Shown one piece after another: positions 6,648-15,820 of a stretch of DNA of 21,014 nt; within the stretch, counting starts at the first letter, position 1, and each line of letters opens with the position of its first letter. The stretch covers positions 1 to 21,014 of the forward strand of contig JALOAJ010000041.1 of NCBI GenBank assembly GCA_023228885.1, given 5' to 3'. Made by a program: the position numbers and the translations under genes. Source of the DNA: Bacillota bacterium (GTDB lineage Bacteria; Bacillota; Clostridia; Monoglobales; Firm-18). The notes below the pieces were generated by a model. That model saw only the letters and a program-made list of their open reading frames with translations. It made no database searches and had not been told where the DNA came from.

Positions 6648-8420
6648 TTAAAAAAAGTACTCAAACGAATGTTTAATAACCGGAGCAATATTTGCCAGGT
6701 CATCCCAAATAAAGATTTTAACCTTACAATCCTCTAACATTTCAACCCTGCCCATGGAAACCGGAAAGGGGATCACGGCATTTGGCGGAATTTCTTTTGT
6801 TGTAAAGTCAACCCCATTTAATGTTCCATCTTCTCCGTATAACGCCGCTATTACAGTCACACTTTTTGCGGATGCACTTTCGTCTTCTTCATTAAATTTA
6901 ATGTTTGTTCTTATATTAATCGCATCGCCAATAGAAATGCGCGGTGTTTCAACCGTTAATTCCGACAACTGCCCATAAACCTCAATTTCGGAAACACCGA
7001 CTAATTTCCCTTCCTCCTTCTCATAACAATAAAACCTAACATATTTAGCGTAAACAGCTTCGAAATCATGTTCATATACCTTGTTTTTGCTGCAATTTTC
7101 ATTAGTAGCAACGGTTACCCAATCCGCGGAATCGGCAGCCGGTGCCTTGGAATTAGCCGCATATTGCACATGGTATTTAGTTGCACCCGAAAAATGATTA
7201 ACTACTACCTTGTCAATAAGGATCAAGTCTTCCAAATCAATGTATATCCATGCAGGTGCCGGTAAAGTAGAAAGGGATTGGAAGTATGTGGTTTGATTGC
7301 CATCGTTTACAAAAGGCACGCTCGGTCTGCCTTTTTCATCTGTCGCAGGCTTATTCCATGCTAAATTTCCAATAGACACGACAGTAGAACTCGTTGTCGG
7401 CGTTCCTATTGTCTGATATACGCCAGCGGATATAGGGGTTACCTCACATTTTATATATTTATCCGTATCCTCCACAACATATGTTTTATCTAAAACGCAA
7501 TCAATTTCCTCCCAATTTAAAGGCGCCCCCGAAACCTCGGGCTCAACGGCCCGGTACCAGCAAATTACAGAGTTTCCTTCCTCATATCCATCGGTGTCGA
7601 GGAAATCATATTCGACTCTTAAAGGAAACCCGGGAAGCGCTGTTCCTTTAATGACTACATTACTTATTGTTGGAGGTATGCCCAAAACAACAGTATAAGA
7701 TTTTACAACATCACTTCCTTGGGTTAAGACAACCTTATAACCGTCTTCAATATTTCCTTCCGTAAAAGGTAGCCCCTCGGATGTTTCCACATGGATATCA
7801 GCCCCATCGGAAAAGGATAAGTTGCTTAAGAATGTGCTTAAAAAAACATCGGCAAGCGGAATATTGCTTATGGTATTTTCTAAATCGTCTATAAAATATT
7901 TTTCAGAGGTTATTCCTTTTTCCATATTCGGGCCGAAAATTTCAATTTCATATATACTAACTGATTTATTGCTGGTTTTCTCATAATAGTAGACCCTGAT
8001 ATACCTTGCAACTACAGCCGGAAAAGTATGAGTAAACGATTTGTCTTTTGAACAGTTTTCATTTGTCGCGACTGTAATCCAGTCGGCTGAATTTGCAGGT
8101 GGTGCGGTAGAGCCTAAGCTATACTGAACATAGTATTTTGTTCCCCCTTGCCTGTTGTGAACTATAACTGTATCAATTGCGGTGTTTTCCGTTAAATCTA
8201 TGTAAATCCAACTGGTTACATCAGCTTTTAACGCCTCAAAGTATGTTTCATAGCTACCGTCATTTATGTTGGGAACACTCGGCCTGTTTTTTTCATCGAC
8301 GGCAGGCTTGTTTAATGCTAAATTATTATCATGTGAAGTGTCAGCCGTAATGCTAACACCGCCAGAAATTATCAGCAGTGCCAATGTTAAGATAAATGCC
8401 TTTTTAATTATTTTTTTCAT
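6648..8420 (-). CDS. Secreted two-F5/8C-domain glycan-binding protein
   Basis: A 590-aa exported protein with no catalytic domain I can recognise. Residues 1-26 are a signal peptide. Residues ~32-163 are an F5/8C (discoidin/CBM32-like) domain, ~165-247 a beta-rich linker, ~249-331 an Ig-like module (Y.F.D.DG..EG...WYR, DKYIKCEVTP), ~350-483 a second F5/8C domain, and ~485-590 a C-terminal beta-sandwich of the kind found on Clostridial carbohydrate-active proteins (VKIFIWDDL). There is no SLH motif, LPXTG or lipobox, so it is either released or held by partners. It is the last gene of the six-gene operon, 33 bp after the previous stop, with GGGAGAGG before its ATG. The first F5/8C domain is strikingly similar, also in DNA, to that of the preceding gene, implying recent duplication. 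Likely role: glycan capture at the cell surface. Confidence 0.8.
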   Translation of the reverse strand: MKKIIKKAFILTLALLIISGGVSITADTSHDNNLALNKPAVDEKNRPSVPNINDGSYETYFEALKADVTSWIYIDLTENTAIDTVIVHNRQGGTKYYVQYSLGSTAPPANSADWITVATNENCSKDKSFTHTFPAVVARYIRVYYYEKTSNKSVSIYEIEIFGPNMEKGITSEKYFIDDLENTISNIPLADVFLSTFLSNLSFSDGADIHVETSEGLPFTEGNIEDGYKVVLTQGSDVVKSYTVVLGIPPTISNVVIKGTALPGFPLRVEYDFLDTDGYEEGNSVICWYRAVEPEVSGAPLNWEEIDCVLDKTYVVEDTDKYIKCEVTPISAGVYQTIGTPTTSSTVVSIGNLAWNKPATDEKGRPSVPFVNDGNQTTYFQSLSTLPAPAWIYIDLEDLILIDKVVVNHFSGATKYHVQYAANSKAPAADSADWVTVATNENCSKNKVYEHDFEAVYAKYVRFYCYEKEEGKLVGVSEIEVYGQLSELTVETPRISIGDAINIRTNIKFNEEDESASAKSVTVIAALYGEDGTLNGVDFTTKEIPPNAVIPFPVSMGRVEMLEDCKVKIFIWDDLANIAPVIKHSFEYFF

Positions 8421-8453
8421 AAAAATTACCTCTCCCTTAAATATTATAATTTT

Positions 8454-11303
8454 TTAATCCCTATGTTTTAGCAAATATACAATTTTAGCCGCCTGCGCCC
8501 TTGTCGAAAAATCATGAGGTAAGAAAAGATGATTTTCCCCGCCGATTATTATTCCGGATTGCTGCAGATTAATAATGGCCTCCTTTGCATAATCCGAAAT
8601 ATCATCCATGTCATCAAATGTCATCGGTTGTTCCGCGCCTTCAAAGAGATTGCCGGCGCCTTTAAATGCCCTATATGCCATGGTAGCCATATCCTGACGT
8701 GTAATATGCTTCCCTACGCCGAAAAGGTTGTTCTCGTTGCCTTTCACAATTCCCATACTATATGCCGTTGAAACATAATCATAATACCACTCCCCTTTTT
8801 GTACATCTTTAAACTCGATCGGAATATCCCTTTTTAAAGAACCAAAACTTAAAACCAAAATTTTTACAAATTCTTCTCTGTTAATAAATCTGTTTGGTTC
8901 GAACCTCCCGTTTCCCACACCTGCTAAAATATTTTCTTTAACCAATCCTTCTATATACTCTCGGGCCCATCCCGCAGAGTCAAGATCAATAAAACTTTCT
9001 GTTTTCTGACCCTCATTATTCGTGGGTTCATCCTCTCCTTTCTGTATATCAACCGCGCCGGTATCCAAAGGATATTTAACAGCAGATGTTATGTTTTTTG
9101 TTGTCCCGCCACTGTTGCCTGCATTTTCTATCATAGGCACAATAACATTATATTTGTATGTCACTACGGCGTCTCTTTTTGTAAAAGTAGCCGTCAAGGT
9201 TACATATGCGTCCTTCCTATCGGGACGGCTGACCTTGGCAACGCCGTCTAAAACTTTTATGTTTTCCTCATTGCCGGACGACCATTTTATTGCCGAGCCG
9301 CTTTCACCCACCGTAGGTAAAATAAAGTCGGCAGTAATATAGTATTTAAAACTTATTAGTCGGGCATCTTTTTCTATTTCAAGATAATCGGCGGCTTTTT
9401 GTGTTTTATCATAATAAACTTCCATTTCCTTAATTCCTATTTCCCCACCCGCGCTGTCTGTTGCCGTGAATCTAAGATAACGGATATTCGCCTCGGCAAA
9501 AGCGGTTGACCCGTTTTCGCTTGTAAGGATGCCCTCCGATTCAAAAAGCGTAATCCAACTTTCCTCATTATTAGAACCCGCTATTTGATAGCCTTTTAGC
9601 AGATTGTTTGTCGGAATAATGACAACCTTATTAATATGCATCGCCTTACCCAAATCAAGTTTCAACCAAGGTTTGTTATCGGAGGGTTCAGGCGTCCATT
9701 CCGTAAGCAGGTCTCCATCAATAGCATAGTTTGCGGTATTTTCGCCCGAACTTACCATTACGCTTGCATCTGACGCAAGGTTAACAATTTCTTCAAGCTC
9801 TTTGTTTTTCAGATATATCTCAAGCTGCACAATTCCGCTCTGGCTGCCGGTACCCGTAATATCAAGCCTGACACCACTGCCAAAAACGGGGTCAAAGCTA
9901 TACATCAAAAAACTTGAACCATGCTGATAAACAGTACTTTCATCGGCAGCAATAGGCACCCAATTACCGCCCTTATTGGCAACATAAGAAAAGGCGTATG
10001 ACGCGCTATCGTTAATGTTGGCAGGTCTTAATACAATTGTGTCAAAATGCATCTTTTTTAATAAATCCAAAGAAATCCAGGTATCATTGTTGCTTAAATC
10101 ATTTAACCAAACCGAATTGTAATTACCGTCTACCAACGCCCCGGCGGTTGTGCCGCCTTCGGTTGCTGTGGGTTTGCCCCAGGCAAGGTTTCCGATGGAC
10201 ATCAAAACATCGCTTATTACCTTATCGCCGATTGGCTCATTTTCTCCATCGGAAACAGGAATAACCACACATTTAATATACTTGCCGTCATCCGAATCGG
10301 TAACCGTGTACTTTTTATCACTCCCCTCGCTTATAAGTTCCCAGTTTAACGGCCATAAAGCATTAGGCGAAACTGAGCTATACCACATTACAATGGTTGC
10401 CGCCTCCGCATCGCCATCGCCGTCAAAAAACTCATAATCGCATATGATATCCGAGCCGATAACCGGATTGCCCGTTAATTGTAATGAAAGCACAGTAGGA
10501 GGAAGCCCAACCTTCAAGGTGTACTCTTTGGAAGGAAGACCTTCGGAGGTTACGATAACCCTGCAACCTGTGTATATGTTTTCGCTCGTTAACGGTTGAC
10601 CATCGCTTGAATATATTTCAAAGACCGAACCGGGCAAAGGCACGATATTGCTTTTAAAGGAAGCCACAGTAGCATCGTTTTTTGGTATGTTGCTGATTAA
10701 GTCAGCGTCATAATCAATGTCATATTTTGATGACACTATCCCATTTTTATTTTCCTGTTTTTCCAAGTAAACCTCTATTTCAAATATGCTGACTGATTTA
10801 TTCACAGTTTTTTCATAACAATAATACCTGATATACCTGGCCGGCACAGCATTAAAAGTATGTGAATGCATACTGCTGCTTTTACAATCCTCATTATTCA
10901 CTATCGTTATCCAATCTGCGGAATCGGCGTCCGGCGCTGATAAACCGCCCGCATATTGAATGTAATACTTTTGTGCCCCTTGGCGGGTATATATTTTAAC
11001 ATTGTCAACAGCTTTCACTTCACCCAAGTCAATGTAAATCCAGCTGTTAACATCGGCTTTTAATGCCTCGAAGTAAGTTTCATAATTGCCGTCATTAATG
11101 TTGGGAACACTCGGTCTGTTTTTTTCATCGACCGCAGTTTTACCGTAAGCATAATTTATTGGGGTATATTGCTGTGGGTTTTCTTTTTCGGCTTTTGCGT
11201 AAAAACCCTTTGAATTTGTTCCCAACAGCCCGACAATGTAACAAATAATAAAGAAATTGACAAAAACTTTTTTAAGTTTTTTATGGCCTTTTGTTTTATA
11301 CAA
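8454..11303 (-). CDS. S-layer-anchored protein with three F5/8C domains
   Basis: A 949-aa exported cell-wall protein. TTG start at 11303, preceded by AAGGAGGG. Residues ~10-36 are the signal peptide, ~50-180 F5/8C domain 1, ~190-265 a linker, ~268-350 an Ig-like module (FFDGDGDAE, DGKYIKCVV), ~370-497 F5/8C domain 2, ~505-630 F5/8C domain 3, ~635-723 an atypical Ig-like (aBig) domain, then a Gly/Thr/Asn-rich linker and three SLH motifs (~771-815, 830-875, 893-940; ITRQDMATMAYRAF is typical). SLH domains bind pyruvylated secondary cell-wall polymer, so this protein displays its binding modules on the surface. No catalytic domain is visible. It sits 13 bp after the 840-aa gene and 33 bp before the 590-aa gene. 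By analogy it may do the glycan-docking job that SusE/SusF-like proteins do in Bacteroidota. Confidence 0.85.
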   Translation of the reverse strand: MYKTKGHKKLKKVFVNFFIICYIVGLLGTNSKGFYAKAEKENPQQYTPINYAYGKTAVDEKNRPSVPNINDGNYETYFEALKADVNSWIYIDLGEVKAVDNVKIYTRQGAQKYYIQYAGGLSAPDADSADWITIVNNEDCKSSSMHSHTFNAVPARYIRYYCYEKTVNKSVSIFEIEVYLEKQENKNGIVSSKYDIDYDADLISNIPKNDATVASFKSNIVPLPGSVFEIYSSDGQPLTSENIYTGCRVIVTSEGLPSKEYTLKVGLPPTVLSLQLTGNPVIGSDIICDYEFFDGDGDAEAATIVMWYSSVSPNALWPLNWELISEGSDKKYTVTDSDDGKYIKCVVIPVSDGENEPIGDKVISDVLMSIGNLAWGKPTATEGGTTAGALVDGNYNSVWLNDLSNNDTWISLDLLKKMHFDTIVLRPANINDSASYAFSYVANKGGNWVPIAADESTVYQHGSSFLMYSFDPVFGSGVRLDITGTGSQSGIVQLEIYLKNKELEEIVNLASDASVMVSSGENTANYAIDGDLLTEWTPEPSDNKPWLKLDLGKAMHINKVVIIPTNNLLKGYQIAGSNNEESWITLFESEGILTSENGSTAFAEANIRYLRFTATDSAGGEIGIKEMEVYYDKTQKAADYLEIEKDARLISFKYYITADFILPTVGESGSAIKWSSGNEENIKVLDGVAKVSRPDRKDAYVTLTATFTKRDAVVTYKYNVIVPMIENAGNSGGTTKNITSAVKYPLDTGAVDIQKGEDEPTNNEGQKTESFIDLDSAGWAREYIEGLVKENILAGVGNGRFEPNRFINREEFVKILVLSFGSLKRDIPIEFKDVQKGEWYYDYVSTAYSMGIVKGNENNLFGVGKHITRQDMATMAYRAFKGAGNLFEGAEQPMTFDDMDDISDYAKEAIINLQQSGIIIGGENHLFLPHDFSTRAQAAKIVYLLKHRD

Positions 11304-11316
11304 GATATTACCCTCC

Positions 11317-13839
11317 TTATCTGATAATCCATACTTCCCTTAACGAATTATTTTTTGTTTTTATATAAACTTCATCTCCGACCATTAAGTCGGTTGCATC
11401 GGTTCCGTCAAAAACTTGTCTGCCCGTGCCCATCCAATACATCTGTCCTCCTATTATATAAGGTACAACATCCTCCTCGTTTATTCTTACCCAGATCATG
11501 CCGGGCTCAACCCTTTCGATATAACCATGCGCGATTAAGGTTTTCCTGTCTCCCTTTATGCCGCCGCTTTCCAAAACGATTTTAGGCTCCGGCTGCCCCA
11601 TCTCAAACAATTTGGAGAAATAACCTATTCTGCCAAAACTGTCCAATTTCAAATGAAGAAGATCGCCCCAGAACAGATTTGTAAAATTTAAATTGGGAAG
11701 CAATTCATAACTGACATACCTGCTGTCATAATATCCCTTGAGATAATATACCGCCTCTTCGGAATCATTCAACCCGCAGGTTATTTTATCAAAAATTAAT
11801 ATGGGGTCATCGCTTGTCAGAACTTGATCAACCTCACCGAAATATACAACAACTACCTTGATTCTTCCTGACTCGGTCACATCATACAGCTTAAAATAAT
11901 AATCCGAACCATTCCTAAAGGAATTGGCAAGCCCGGGGATAACATTTGATTTTTCTTTAAGCTGTCCGCTGTAAATTGAAAAAACTAATGTGTTGTTATC
12001 TATTAAATAGCTTGAATGTATGGTTTGCCTTCCGCCGGATGAAATAAACTGCAAGTTTCCTTCTTTAACCAGAGAAAAAATGTTTGGCGTATATCCTTGC
12101 TCCGCGAGTTGAATACCTGTTATTTCATTTTTGGTATTCCGGCTGAACATTATAAGTTGGTTGGTATTATTCTTTAGTAAATTAAGCGCTTCGCTAGAAG
12201 ACATCCTAAAAAAGTTCAAAAGCATTTTTTCAGCAGAATAATATTTGGTAATAATACCATCGGAACTTAAAATATTAAATTGCAATTTTTGCCCTATAAT
12301 ATTTGCTTTATCTACGCTGAACAAAAAGCCGTAAGCATAGTCGGGTTCTTCACAACTGTATGATACAATCAAATCGTCGGCGTTAAAATAAAACTTTCCA
12401 GCTTCACCGACCCTGGCCTTTATCAAAACCTTCCCGTTTCGGTCCTTACCTATTTTATATAAGTTTTCATTGACTATAATGTTACCATTTAAGTTGTCAA
12501 TCTCATTTACCGCACCTTCTATTACCTTATCAGTGGCATAAATATAAATCAGGCTTCTGTCCTCACTGGTCATAACCATTATAATATCGTTGGCTTTAAG
12601 CATGTTGAGCTCTGTTTCTTTATTGTTTTTATAAATTCGATAACAGGTGCCTGTATCTCCAAGCTGAATATAATCTTTATTAAAATATTTTTTATAGCTT
12701 TCATTATGCTTTACCAAGTTAATCCTTTCAACTTTTTCTGAAATACTTGAAATTTTAAATGTTTCGTATTCTTCTATAAAGATAACATCGTATACATAAT
12801 CATTATTGTTATCCAAGGCAATTATACGGCCATGGGTACTTTGAAGGGTTTTATCACCAAAAAAAGCAAGCGCTTTTCCATTATAAAGAACCTTAACGGT
12901 CGGGCTGAAGTCAATGCTTAACCGCCTGCCCCCCTCGTTGTATTCAATTGTTTTAATATCTGCATTAATAATATCATTGGAATCTATTGTCAAGACATTA
13001 TTTTTCCCTTTTTGGGGAATAGCGTAAAGGAGAAGGTTGCTTTCTTCCCGAATAAAATACTCAACATAATATCCTAAATACTTTTCCATGTGCATTTTGT
13101 CAGTTTGATAAACATCGCCATCGATTTTGACCTCGTTTTCCCTTAAGTTACCTTCTGCGACCAAACCAGCCTTTGAAACTGCTGTTACCTGACCCGAACC
13201 TGCTTCTATACCTAAATAAACACTAAGTATATTAACACCCCGCGTTGTTGAAAGCGAAAAGGTTTCCTTATTTAATGAAGTCATCGTTGCAATATCTGTT
13301 TTAACGGCATTATAAATAAGTTGGGCAGCCTCACGCTTTTTAATGTTTGTCCCAATCTTTGCTTGAATTCCGGCATCAAGCCTTTTTTCTCTTGCGACGG
13401 ACATATACCCGAAAGGATAACCCCCGCTATATTCAGCCTGGTGGTTATAACCCAAAACAGTCAAAATAACTTTAAATGCTTGCTCATATGTAACTTTTTC
13501 ATGAATGTCCGTAATTTCCTTCGCAACAAATTCATTCGGATCTTGTTGGATTGTTGCATTGGTTGGGTATGCGGATATTTGCATTGATTGTTTTTTGGGG
13601 AAAGCCTGATACACTGCCTCAGCGCCTACTTGTCCGAGCCCCAATTTGTTTTCTATTATATCGGAAAATTCCGTTTGGTTAATTTCTTCTTCCGAATCAA
13701 ATGATTCATCCGGAAGAATGTTTAAGTTATGCAGTATCCTTATGGCCTCGGTTGGCTCGGCTGCATAGACCGGATGATATTGTATTATTACCGTAGTCAG
13801 CATTACTGCCGCAGTCAAAACAACTTTTAATATTTTCAT
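11317..13839 (-). CDS. Large secreted protein with degenerate SLH-like N-terminus
   Basis: An 840-aa exported protein: signal peptide 1-27 (cleavage near VYAA-EP). Residues ~30-66 and ~115-185 look like worn SLH repeats (ILHNLNILPDESF..INQTEFSDII; TYEQAFKVILTVLGY...KKREAAQLIYNAV). The remaining ~650 residues are beta-rich, with recurring short barrel-like units around charged loops (for example AVNEIDNLNGNIIV and GYIERVEPGMIWVRI), and include no enzyme family I recognise. Similar long SLH-start proteins accompany LplABC-type sugar transporters in Paenibacillus and Clostridia. The ATG is preceded by AGGAGG, 11 bp upstream. It is the fourth gene of the operon, 97 bp after the permease, with no terminator seen between. 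Likely a structural or binding component at the wall; function unknown. Confidence 0.7.
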   Translation of the reverse strand: MKILKVVLTAAVMLTTVIIQYHPVYAAEPTEAIRILHNLNILPDESFDSEEEINQTEFSDIIENKLGLGQVGAEAVYQAFPKKQSMQISAYPTNATIQQDPNEFVAKEITDIHEKVTYEQAFKVILTVLGYNHQAEYSGGYPFGYMSVAREKRLDAGIQAKIGTNIKKREAAQLIYNAVKTDIATMTSLNKETFSLSTTRGVNILSVYLGIEAGSGQVTAVSKAGLVAEGNLRENEVKIDGDVYQTDKMHMEKYLGYYVEYFIREESNLLLYAIPQKGKNNVLTIDSNDIINADIKTIEYNEGGRRLSIDFSPTVKVLYNGKALAFFGDKTLQSTHGRIIALDNNNDYVYDVIFIEEYETFKISSISEKVERINLVKHNESYKKYFNKDYIQLGDTGTCYRIYKNNKETELNMLKANDIIMVMTSEDRSLIYIYATDKVIEGAVNEIDNLNGNIIVNENLYKIGKDRNGKVLIKARVGEAGKFYFNADDLIVSYSCEEPDYAYGFLFSVDKANIIGQKLQFNILSSDGIITKYYSAEKMLLNFFRMSSSEALNLLKNNTNQLIMFSRNTKNEITGIQLAEQGYTPNIFSLVKEGNLQFISSGGRQTIHSSYLIDNNTLVFSIYSGQLKEKSNVIPGLANSFRNGSDYYFKLYDVTESGRIKVVVVYFGEVDQVLTSDDPILIFDKITCGLNDSEEAVYYLKGYYDSRYVSYELLPNLNFTNLFWGDLLHLKLDSFGRIGYFSKLFEMGQPEPKIVLESGGIKGDRKTLIAHGYIERVEPGMIWVRINEEDVVPYIIGGQMYWMGTGRQVFDGTDATDLMVGDEVYIKTKNNSLREVWIIR

Positions 13840-13935
13840 TTTACCGTTTTCCTCCTAACGCCTTTTACCAAATATAATGTCTTTAGCTTATAATCCCGCA
13901 AACAAAGAAAATGACCATTTGTTAAAATTGAAAAA

Positions 13936-14808
13936 TCAACCTTTAAGCGCCCCAATCATAATACCTTTGATAAAATGCCTTTGCAGAAACGGATATACAA
14001 ATAAGATTGGCAGCGTCGTTACAATGATAGTCGCATATTTAACAGTTTCTCCGATTTGAGCCACATCCGAAGAATCACCCAGCATTGCTTCGGTCGAATT
14101 TGCTATCAATATTTCTCTAAGAATCAGTTGAATCGGATAAAGACTCCTTTCACGTAGATAAATCATGGCGGAAAACCATGAATTCCAATGCGCAACAGAA
14201 TAATATAACAGCAAAACAGCAATTACCGGCATAGAAAGGGGTAATATAATTCTAAACAGTATTCTATAATCATTTGCGCCATCAATACGGGCGGATTCAT
14301 CTAAACTAATCGGAATTGCCATAAAGCCCGTTCTCATAATAATTAGATTAAATGTTGAGATTGCATTCGGCAAAATAAGCGCCCATATTTTATTATAAAG
14401 CCCTATTCCTCTTACTAAAAGATATGTAGGTATTAGACCTCCGCTAAAAAACATTGTGAAAATAATAATTTTCATGATTAAGTTTTTCAACAAAACCCCG
14501 TTTCTTGACAAAACATAAGCGCCTAAAGCCGTCATTAGCAAGTTTAAAGTTACTCCTACAATGATAATAAAACCAGTATTTAAATATCCCTGCACAATCA
14601 TAGGGTTTCTAAAAACCATGGAATATGCGTTTGTACTAAAACCCAGCGGCTTCAATAACAGTCCCCGATGAGCCAAAAACATACTGCTGTTGCTCAAGGA
14701 CGCAACGGCAACATAATACATCGGATAAAAACAAATTACAGAAAACAACACAAGAAAACAAACATTAAAACCATCAAATAAAATTTCACTTGGTCTTTTC
14801 TTGTTCAT
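13936..14808 (-). CDS. Sugar ABC transporter permease (LplC/MalG-like)
   Basis: A 290-aa inner-membrane protein with about six hydrophobic segments (first ~15-37, last ~258-275). The ATP-binding-protein docking loop (EAA motif) reads DESARIDGANDYRILFRIIL at ~170-189. It has the long form typical of the LplC/YtcP branch that imports complex oligosaccharides (YPMYYVAVASLS near the N-terminus). I chose ATG 14808 because a perfect AGGAGG (14815-14820) sits six bases before it and overlaps the stop codon of the upstream permease; a frame-open start at 14838 would add ten residues without a good ribosome site. It is translationally coupled to the partner permease. No ATPase gene is present in the operon. 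Confidence 0.9.
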   Translation of the reverse strand: MNKKRPSEILFDGFNVCFLVLFSVICFYPMYYVAVASLSNSSMFLAHRGLLLKPLGFSTNAYSMVFRNPMIVQGYLNTGFIIIVGVTLNLLMTALGAYVLSRNGVLLKNLIMKIIIFTMFFSGGLIPTYLLVRGIGLYNKIWALILPNAISTFNLIIMRTGFMAIPISLDESARIDGANDYRILFRIILPLSMPVIAVLLLYYSVAHWNSWFSAMIYLRERSLYPIQLILREILIANSTEAMLGDSSDVAQIGETVKYATIIVTTLPILFVYPFLQRHFIKGIMIGALKG

Positions 14809-14818
14809 ATTTTTCCTC

Positions 14819-15820
14819 CTACCATAGGCTAACATCATTTAACAGCCGGCTGATTTTATTAGACAAAATCAATAACATGAAATTTATCACTGAATTAAAA
14901 AGACCTACAGCCGTGCTAAAACTCCAGTTGAACTGTTGCAATCCAACTTTATATACATAAGAAGAAATTACTTCGGATGTCTCATAAATTGCAGGATTAT
15001 ATAATAAAATTATCTTTTCAAATCCGACATTTAACATCCGCCCCATTCTCATAATAAGAAGTATTACAACCGTCGGGGCTATTCCGGGAATAGTAACATG
15101 TACAACCTGTTTAAACCTGCCTGCACCGTCTAGTTTTGCCGCTTCGTAAAGCTGAGGGTCTATTGCCGATAATGCCGCCAAATAAATAATTGCGCCCCAA
15201 CCTATCTCCTGCCAAACACCGGATAGCACATAAATGGGCTTAAACAGCGCGGGGTTCAGTAAAAGCGAGCTTTCCGTTCCGCCGAACAACACAATAATAT
15301 CATTTATTATGCCGTTGCTATCCGTAAATGCTTTTATCAACCCACACACCACAACCAAGGATATAAAATGCGGTAAATAAACAATTGTCTGGACTGTGCC
15401 TTTAAAATATTTGTTTTTAACTTCATTCAGCATAAGCGCAAAAATAATAGGGGCGGGAAAGCCGAAACAAAGCTCGTATACGCTTATAAGAAATGTGTTT
15501 TTCATTACCCTGGCAAAATAATAACTATTAAAAAACGCAGTAAACTGCCTAAAACCTACCCACGGACTGTCCCATATGCCCCGCCCGGGCGTATATTCTT
15601 TAAAAGCAATAATCGCTCCGTATAAAGGCGCGTAATGAAAGATAATATAGTAACACAAAACAGGTAGCGCCATTGAATATATCAACTTGTTTTTTTTAAA
15701 ATCTGCTTTAATATTTTGCACAACACGACTAAATTTGATTGCTGCTTCAAATGCCTTTTCGTAAGTGTCACTATTTTGATTAACTTTAGATCTATTTTGG
15801 CTTCTTTTATCTTTTATCAT
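14819..15820 (-). CDS. Sugar ABC transporter permease (LplB-like)
   Basis: A 333-aa inner-membrane protein from ATG 15820. After a charged ~45-residue cytoplasmic N-terminus come about six membrane spans (first ~47-73). The EAA loop reads EAAKLDGAGRFKQVVHVTIP at ~226-245. YAPLYGAIIAFKEYTPGRGI (66-85 region) is characteristic of the LplB family, the partner of LplC permeases. The start overlaps the solute-binding-protein gene by 14 bp; CAAGGTG lies 12 bases upstream. A GTG at 15847 or TTG at 15829 in the same frame are alternatives, so the exact start is uncertain. The product pairs with the 14808-13936 permease. Confidence 0.88.
   Translation of the reverse strand: MIKDKRSQNRSKVNQNSDTYEKAFEAAIKFSRVVQNIKADFKKNKLIYSMALPVLCYYIIFHYAPLYGAIIAFKEYTPGRGIWDSPWVGFRQFTAFFNSYYFARVMKNTFLISVYELCFGFPAPIIFALMLNEVKNKYFKGTVQTIVYLPHFISLVVVCGLIKAFTDSNGIINDIIVLFGGTESSLLLNPALFKPIYVLSGVWQEIGWGAIIYLAALSAIDPQLYEAAKLDGAGRFKQVVHVTIPGIAPTVVILLIMRMGRMLNVGFEKIILLYNPAIYETSEVISSYVYKVGLQQFNWSFSTAVGLFNSVINFMLLILSNKISRLLNDVSLW

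Noticed and set aside
13936..14838. Longer permease start at 14838
   Set aside because: ATG 14808 has a perfect AGGAGG six bases upstream; the extension lacks one and adds a charged stretch not typical of the family.
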